DNA from: Sphingomonadales bacterium
GTDB lineage: Bacteria > Pseudomonadota > Alphaproteobacteria > Sphingomonadales > Sphingomonadaceae
DNA: 10,235 bases
Assembly (NCBI GenBank): GCA_024636595.1
Contig: JAGXGT010000084.1
Location: forward strand, 1-10,235
Direction: 5' to 3'
Shown here: one piece after another, positions 6,092 through 10,235 of the stretch
Numbering within the stretch: position 1 is the stretch's first letter
How the letters are laid out: every line of letters starts with the position of its first letter
Translations under genes and position numbers: made by a program
The notes under the pieces: model-generated
The model's input: only the letters and a program-made list of their open reading frames with translations
What the model was told of the DNA's origin: nothing
Databases searched by the model: none

Positions 6092-7473
6092 TGCCGGAGA
6101 AAAATCAACCGAGAAAAGAGAAGCTGCTGATCGTGGAAGATGATCCCGGCCTGCAAAAACAGCTGAAATGGGCCTATGACGATTTTGAAGTCATCATTGC
6201 CAGCGACCGTGAATCGGCGATCGAAATGCTGCGCGCCGAAGAACCGGACGTGGTGACGCTGGATCTCGGACTGCCACCGGATCCCAACGGGACAACCGAA
6301 GGCTTCGCAACAATGGACGCAATATTGAGCCTGAAGCCTGACACCAAAGTCATTGTAGCCTCCGGTCATGGGGAAAAAGCCAGCGCGTTGCGGGCGATAT
6401 CCGGCGGTGCCTGGGACTTTTACCAGAAACCCGTGGATATCGATGAACTGGGTTTGATCGTCCGCCGTGCCTTTCATGTCCACAGGCTGGAGCAGGAAAA
6501 TGCCAACCTGGCGGCGAGAGCCAATGGCGAGGGATATATATTGGGGGATATTATAACCGGCGCACCGGAAATGTTGAAGGTCGCGCAGATGGTCGAGCGC
6601 GTTGCAAACACAAATGCTTCCGTGATGCTGCTGGGGGCGAGCGGCACCGGCAAGGAATTGCTGGCCAAAGGTCTGCACGATGCCAGTGACCGGCGCGACA
6701 AGGCATTTGTCGCCATCAATTGTGCGGCGATTCCGGAGAATTTGCTGGAGTCCGAATTGTTCGGGCATGAAAAAGGTGCGTTTACCGGTGCCATCAAGAC
6801 GACCGAGGGAAAGATCGAGCAAGCCAATGGTGGCACATTGTTTCTGGACGAGGTCGGGGATATCCCGCTGCCTCTGCAGGTAAAGCTGCTGCGCTTTCTT
6901 CAGGAACGCGTGATCGAGCGGATCGGTGGGCGCAAAGCGATTGCGGTCGATACCCGGATTGTCTGTGCAACACACCAGGATCTGGAAAAGATGATCAAGG
7001 ACAATGCGTTTCGCGAAGATCTCTATTATCGACTGGCCGAAATCATCATCAAAATCCCGCCCTTGTCCGGACGCTCTGGTGATGCCAGCCTGCTTGCGCG
7101 GCATTTCCAGAAAAAATTTGCGGCAGAAATCAATCCAGCGGTCAAGGGACTGGCTCCGGACGCTCTGGCGGTGCTCGAAGCCTGGCACTGGCCGGGCAAT
7201 GTGCGGGAGCTGGAAAACCGGATCAAACGGGCCGTGATCATGGCCGATGGCAAGATGATCGGGGCAAAGGACCTCGACCTGGAGGTCGACGAAAACGCCG
7301 CTACGGAGCTATTGAACCTGAAAGCGGCGCGCGAAGCTGCCGACCGTTCGGCGATCTTGAGGGCCATTTCCCAGACCAGCGGTAATATCTCCAATGCCGC
7401 AAAATTGCTGGGGATCAGCCGTCCGACGCTCTACGATCTTCTCAAGCAATATAAGTTGCAGCAAGTCAGCTGA
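6088..7473 (+). CDS. prsR: XrtA/PEP-CTERM system response regulator PrsR, sigma-54 activator
   Basis: A 461-residue NtrC-type response regulator (TIGR02915 family). The receiver domain (about 12-130) has acidic residues Glu17, Asp18 and Asp19, the phosphorylation site Asp59 (VTLDLGLP), and the conserved lysine in FYQKPVD. The AAA+ domain has Walker A GASGTGKE (183-190), the sigma-54 contact loop GAFTGA intact at 230-235, Walker B GGTLFLDEVGD, and the WPGNVRELENR motif. The C-terminus is a Fis-type helix-turn-helix (GNISNAAKLLGISRPTLYDLLKQ). It should therefore open sigma-54 promoters once phosphorylated by PrsK. The ATG at 6088 overlaps the prsK stop as ATGA, indicating translational coupling. 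A second ATG at 6091 has better spacing from AAAGGG (6078-6083) and may be the real start, one residue shorter. In this family the expected targets are PEP-CTERM protein genes, which are not in this window. Confidence 0.95.
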   Translation: MMPEKNQPRKEKLLIVEDDPGLQKQLKWAYDDFEVIIASDRESAIEMLRAEEPDVVTLDLGLPPDPNGTTEGFATMDAILSLKPDTKVIVASGHGEKASALRAISGGAWDFYQKPVDIDELGLIVRRAFHVHRLEQENANLAARANGEGYILGDIITGAPEMLKVAQMVERVANTNASVMLLGASGTGKELLAKGLHDASDRRDKAFVAINCAAIPENLLESELFGHEKGAFTGAIKTTEGKIEQANGGTLFLDEVGDIPLPLQVKLLRFLQERVIERIGGRKAIAVDTRIVCATHQDLEKMIKDNAFREDLYYRLAEIIIKIPPLSGRSGDASLLARHFQKKFAAEINPAVKGLAPDALAVLEAWHWPGNVRELENRIKRAVIMADGKMIGAKDLDLEVDENAATELLNLKAAREAADRSAILRAISQTSGNISNAAKLLGISRPTLYDLLKQYKLQQVS

Positions 7474-7476
7474 ACG

Positions 7477-9480
7477 ATGATGATGGATTTTGTTCACAGA
7501 TTGCGTTGCGGCAGCAAGCCGGTCATTTTTGCCGCGGCGCTTTCGCTGGCAATGGTTGGCGTCCCGACTGCCATCTATGGGGCCAGCCAAGGTAATGAGG
7601 AAGCGCGGGAAGCCTTTGCCAATGCCGAGCAGTTTCGCGCCAAGCGCGATGTACGCTCAGCGCGGATCGAACTGATGAACGCGATCAAGGCTGATCCGGA
7701 GTGGATTGATGCGCGGGTGGCGCAGGCTGAGGTGTTGCTCAGCCTTGGCGACGGTATTGGCGCGGAGGCAGAACTCGACCGGGCATTGCAACTTGGTCAG
7801 GATCCGGCCACAATCCGGCATCTATACGGCCACGCCTATTCCTTGCAGGGTGACGTGCAAAAAGCACGAGAGCAGTTGTCGGCAGATGATATCCCGAGGA
7901 AGAATCAGGGCTATGCGTCGCGGATCATGGGCAAGGTTGGCCTGCAAATGGAAGACCCAGAGCTGGCAAGTACGGCCTTCAACCGCGCCATGGAGCTTGA
8001 CGGAAAAAATCCGGACTTGTGGGTCGATATCGCAAGATTCCGCGCAAACACCGGGGATCAGGCTGGGGCGACTAATGCGATTGATGAAGCGGTGAAATTG
8101 GACCCGGAAAATATCCGGGCTTTGCAGTATCGCGGCGAATTGTTGCGTTTTCAGTTCGGCTTGGGAGCCGCTCTGCCGTGGTTCGAGCGGGCGCTGCAGA
8201 TTGATCCGAACGACGTGCCGCTGCTCACCGAATATGCGGCGACGCTGGGTGACATGGGACGGATGACCGATATGCTGGTCGTGGCGCGCAAGATCATCGC
8301 CCTGGACGGTCTCAATCCGCGCGCCCTGTTCATGCAGGCGGTTCTGGCAGCGCGGGCTGGCAACTATGGTCTGGCAAGGCGGTTAATGCAGCAGACCAAA
8401 GGGGCGCTCGACAATGTCCCGTCGGTTTTGCTGGTGCAGGGTATTATCGAGCATGGTGAAGGCAATCACAACGCCGCCGTAGACAAGTTTCGTCGCCTGG
8501 TTTCGATTCAGCCTGACAACTGGCAGGCGCAAGACCTGCTGGCGCGGTCTCTCTATCTGGCCGGCAGCGCGAGCGATGCGTTGGATGTGCTGAAGCCGCA
8601 GGTCAACCGCAGCGGTGCCGATCCCTATGCCATGTGGCTGGCTGGTCGCGCGCTTGAGGCGATCGGCGAACGCGGGCAAGCCGCTGCCGTGCTCAACCGT
8701 GCGGCCATCCATGATGCTGGCCGGGAAAGCGCGTTTGTTACCGGCGCGCCGTTGAGCGTGCTGCAGGCGGAAGCGCAAAGGAATGCCAATGACGCGCGGA
8801 TTGTGGTCCCGTATATCCGCGCGCTCTATGACGCTGGAGACTATACCGCAGCCTTCGCCGAAGCAAAACGGCTGCAGCAAGGCAATCCCGGAGCGAGCGC
8901 CGCCTATATACTGGTTGCTGATGTCGCCACCGTGATGGGTAATTATGACGAAGCGCTCGACGCGCTCGAACAGGCCCGCAGTATCCGTTTTTCCGAACCG
9001 GTCATGCTGCGCCTCGTCGAGGTTTTGCGCGCCAAGGGGGACATGCAGCGGTCGGGGCAGGTCTTGGCGCAATATCTCAACTATAATCCAAGCAATATCG
9101 CTGGGCTGCGCTGGATGGCCTATGCGCATCTCGAGACCGAAAGCTGGGCGGTTTCTGCGCATATCCTGGAAAATCTACGCAAACGCATCGGCGACAATGA
9201 TGCCCTGATCATGGCTGGCTTGACCCAAGCCTATACCGGTCTGGGACAGACCGAAAAGGCGATTGCCGCTGGCCGGGTCGCCTATCGGGTGCAGCCGTCA
9301 AGTCCGGTGGTATCGCATATTTACGGTCTGGCTCTGATGGCCGATGGTGCGCGCCAGAAAGATGGCATCAGTTTGCTCAAAAAAGCGGTGGCGATCATGC
9401 CGACCAATCCGGTCTATCGGAAAAGCCTGCGGCGTGCCTATGCGGCGCAGCGCGCGACCCGGAAGCAAAGCAGAAGTTGA
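7477..9480 (+). CDS. prsT: XrtA/PEP-CTERM system TPR-repeat protein PrsT, without a lipobox
   Basis: A 667-residue exported protein made almost wholly of tetratricopeptide-like helical repeats (for example around residues 32-65, 135-200, 200-245, 310-360, 440-500 and 540-640; NPDLWVDIARFRANTGDQAG and similar). It is the last gene of the operon, three bases after prsR. No strong ribosome site is visible and three ATGs run in a row (7477, 7480, 7483), so the exact start is uncertain and may rely on coupling. The N-terminus is a signal peptide: basic region to about Lys14, hydrophobic core about 16-30, and a likely signal peptidase I site near IYGAS. The family model (TIGR02917) is described as a lipoprotein of, as I recall, roughly 900 residues. 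This copy is shorter and its only cysteine, Cys11, lies before the hydrophobic core, so it cannot be a standard lipoprotein. Its likely role is periplasmic scaffolding in polysaccharide assembly; the precise function is unknown. Confidence 0.9.
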   Translation: MMMDFVHRLRCGSKPVIFAAALSLAMVGVPTAIYGASQGNEEAREAFANAEQFRAKRDVRSARIELMNAIKADPEWIDARVAQAEVLLSLGDGIGAEAELDRALQLGQDPATIRHLYGHAYSLQGDVQKAREQLSADDIPRKNQGYASRIMGKVGLQMEDPELASTAFNRAMELDGKNPDLWVDIARFRANTGDQAGATNAIDEAVKLDPENIRALQYRGELLRFQFGLGAALPWFERALQIDPNDVPLLTEYAATLGDMGRMTDMLVVARKIIALDGLNPRALFMQAVLAARAGNYGLARRLMQQTKGALDNVPSVLLVQGIIEHGEGNHNAAVDKFRRLVSIQPDNWQAQDLLARSLYLAGSASDALDVLKPQVNRSGADPYAMWLAGRALEAIGERGQAAAVLNRAAIHDAGRESAFVTGAPLSVLQAEAQRNANDARIVVPYIRALYDAGDYTAAFAEAKRLQQGNPGASAAYILVADVATVMGNYDEALDALEQARSIRFSEPVMLRLVEVLRAKGDMQRSGQVLAQYLNYNPSNIAGLRWMAYAHLETESWAVSAHILENLRKRIGDNDALIMAGLTQAYTGLGQTEKAIAAGRVAYRVQPSSPVVSHIYGLALMADGARQKDGISLLKKAVAIMPTNPVYRKSLRRAYAAQRATRKQSRS

Positions 9481-9502
9481 ACGCCGTTCAGGCGTCGCTT
9501 TT
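9481..9502 (+). terminator. weak hairpin after prsT, possible terminator
   Basis: ACGCC (9481-9485), a five-base loop and GGCGT (9491-9495) are followed by CGC and four Ts. The stem begins directly after the prsT stop and overlaps the end of the convergent GntR gene. It is short and the T-run is brief, so terminator function is doubtful, but no better candidate exists between the converging genes. Confidence 0.25.
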
Positions 9503-9832
9503 GACCAGATCCTCGATCGACAGATCCAGACGTTTCATCTGGCGCTCGACCGGCGGCCAGATATTCTTGATAAAATCTTCCCGTTGCGCGAGGCGGAGGC
9601 GATTTTTTGCGCCAGCCGCTACAAACATGCCAACGCCGCGTTTCACCGTGACCAGACCGTCCTCCTGAAATCCCTGATAGGCTTTTGCAACGGTCAGGGG
9701 ATTGGCTCCCTGATCCGCAGCAAACACTCGCACCGATGGCAGCATGTCGCCTTCGCGAAATTCGCCATCCAGTATCGATTCGGAGATAATGTCCCGCAAT
9801 TTCAGATAGACGGGTTTATTTGCATTGTTCAT
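9488..9832 (-). CDS. GntR-family transcriptional regulator, short YtrA-type
   Basis: A 114-residue regulator. Residues about 8-75 form the GntR winged helix-turn-helix, with typical residues YLKLRDIISESILDGEFREG, LPSVRVFAAD, NPLTVAKAYQ and the wing GLVTVKRGVGMFV. Only about 35-40 residues follow, too few for a ligand-binding domain of the FadR, HutC or MocR kinds. This fits the YtrA subfamily, whose members usually act as dimeric repressors of their own operon. The ATG at 9832 is used because an in-frame stop lies three codons upstream; no clear ribosome site is seen. The gene is convergent with prsT, with seven bases between the stop codons, and lies 81 bp downstream of a nitroreductase on the same strand. 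YtrA-type genes are commonly linked to ABC transporters, but none is visible here. Effector and targets are unknown. Confidence 0.88.
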   Translation of the reverse strand: MNNANKPVYLKLRDIISESILDGEFREGDMLPSVRVFAADQGANPLTVAKAYQGFQEDGLVTVKRGVGMFVAAGAKNRLRLAQREDFIKNIWPPVERQMKRLDLSIEDLVKSDA

Positions 9833-9846
9833 GCTGCATCACTGCC

Positions 9847-9852
9847 ATAATA
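9847..9852 (-). promoter_or_regulatory. possible -10 element of the GntR gene
   Basis: Read on the minus strand this is TATTAT, 14 bases before the GntR ATG, so the transcript leader would be only about eight bases. No good -35 hexamer is found at the proper distance. The 81-bp gap (9833-9913) holds only one other weak feature, the inverted pair AAGCT/AGCTT, and no clear terminator for the nitroreductase. The two genes may be cotranscribed. Confidence 0.22.
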
Positions 9853-9913
9853 CAGCGAAGCAGGCAAGCTACAAGTTCAGCTTTTTCTGATATTTAGTTT
9901 GGAACGTAACCAG

Positions 9914-10235
9914 CTATTCCGTCACAACCGGCGTCCAGGACGACAATATATTATCCAGTTCCGGGCGAGGCCGTTCTGACAGTTCAGCGTTGGATGTGCC
10001 GATATAGAGGAACCCGGCGATTTTTTCTGGCGCCGAACCGAACAGGTCGCGCACATCGTCGTTATAGGCGGGCCAACCGGTAATCCAGCCACCGACAAAG
10101 CCCATGGCATGCGTGGCATGGAGAATGTTCATCGCGAATGCCCCGCAACACAGCTCCTGTTCCCAGAGCGGAATTTTCGTCGATTCCACCGGCGATGACA
10201 GCAGCACCAGCAGGGTCGGCGCCTCATGGGCCATC
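9914..10235 (-). CDS. nitroreductase family protein, C-terminal part (N-terminus outside window)
   Basis: The frame is open through the right edge and stops at TAG (9916-9914). About 107 residues of the C-terminal half are visible. The pattern APTLLVLLSSP, then WEQELCCGAFAMNILHATHA, GFVGGWITGWPAY, IAGFLYIG and ERPRPELDNILSSW is typical of the FMN-dependent nitroreductase family (YdjA/NfnB-like). The residue pattern around the first half of this stretch helps bind flavin in the family, and GFLYIG is a core strand near the C-terminus. The methionine at 10234 is internal. Substrate cannot be predicted: such enzymes reduce nitro compounds, quinones or enones with NAD(P)H. It precedes the GntR gene on the same strand, so the regulator may control it. 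The family is sure, the subfamily less so. Confidence 0.87.
   Translation of the reverse strand, partial: MAHEAPTLLVLLSSPVESTKIPLWEQELCCGAFAMNILHATHAMGFVGGWITGWPAYNDDVRDLFGSAPEKIAGFLYIGTSNAELSERPRPELDNILSSWTPVVTE

Noticed and set aside
5947..7188. Minus-strand open frame of 413 codons over prsK/prsR
   Set aside because: Opposite strand of two well-conserved genes; translation rich in Phe/Gln/His/Arg with no recognised motif.
7186..7201. TGGCAC with GC at the right spacing, resembling a sigma-54 -24/-12 promoter
   Set aside because: It lies inside prsR and encodes the conserved WHWPGN motif of sigma-54 activators; the bases are explained by protein constraint and no gene starts just downstream.
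9344..9850. 168-codon plus-strand open frame running through the end of prsT and opposite the GntR gene
   Set aside because: Its region is fully explained by prsT and by the GntR winged-helix gene on the other strand; no ribosome site or family match.
9868..9892. AAGCT/AGCTT hairpin followed by Ts between GntR and nitroreductase
   Set aside because: The T-run follows on the plus strand, where no transcript needs terminating; on the minus strand the stem is followed by mixed sequence.

Overview
The window looks like part of an alphaproteobacterial chromosome, most likely a sphingomonad. This rests on general protein character, a moderately high GC content by eye, and the gene families present; no rRNA or other marker gene is available to fix the taxon. 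It holds no tRNA, rRNA, CRISPR array, insertion sequence or phage gene that I can see.

Layout. (1) 1-446: the C-terminal part of a DUF3501-family protein, plus strand, entering from the left edge. (2) 447-857: a small, very acidic, single-membrane-segment protein of unknown function on the minus strand; its stop codon directly abuts that of the DUF3501 gene. (3) 858-1052: a divergent intergenic region with two perfect palindromes, one lying in the likely promoter of the next gene. (4) 1053-2444: an XRE-type regulator of the short-chain fatty acyl regulator (ScfR) family. (5) 2445-2604: a promoter region with nested dyad symmetry. (6) 2605-9480: a tight four-gene operon, in the order XrtA/PEP-CTERM-associated sugar transferase (TIGR03013/EpsB_2 type), prsK, prsR and prsT. 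Gaps are 1 nt, a 4-nt overlap and 3 nt. (7) 9488-10235, minus strand: a short YtrA-type GntR repressor behind a nitroreductase that runs off the right edge. This pair converges on prsT.

How the genes work together. The central operon is the regulatory and initiating part of an exosortase (XrtA)/PEP-CTERM exopolysaccharide system. The sugar transferase is expected to load the first sugar phosphate onto the lipid carrier. PrsK (membrane sensor kinase with GAF and ATPase domains) and PrsR (NtrC-type sigma-54 activator) form a two-component pair. PrsT is an exported TPR-repeat protein. The exosortase, the PEP-CTERM substrates and the remaining polysaccharide genes are not in the window. No convincing -24/-12 promoter is seen in the intergenic DNA here, so the sigma-54 targets of PrsR are probably elsewhere in the genome.

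The system itself is known. The points worth a second look are regulatory and local: the related GTAAA/TTTAC palindromes in the candidate promoters of the XRE gene and of the exopolysaccharide operon, a PrsT that cannot be a lipoprotein, and the orphan acidic membrane protein.
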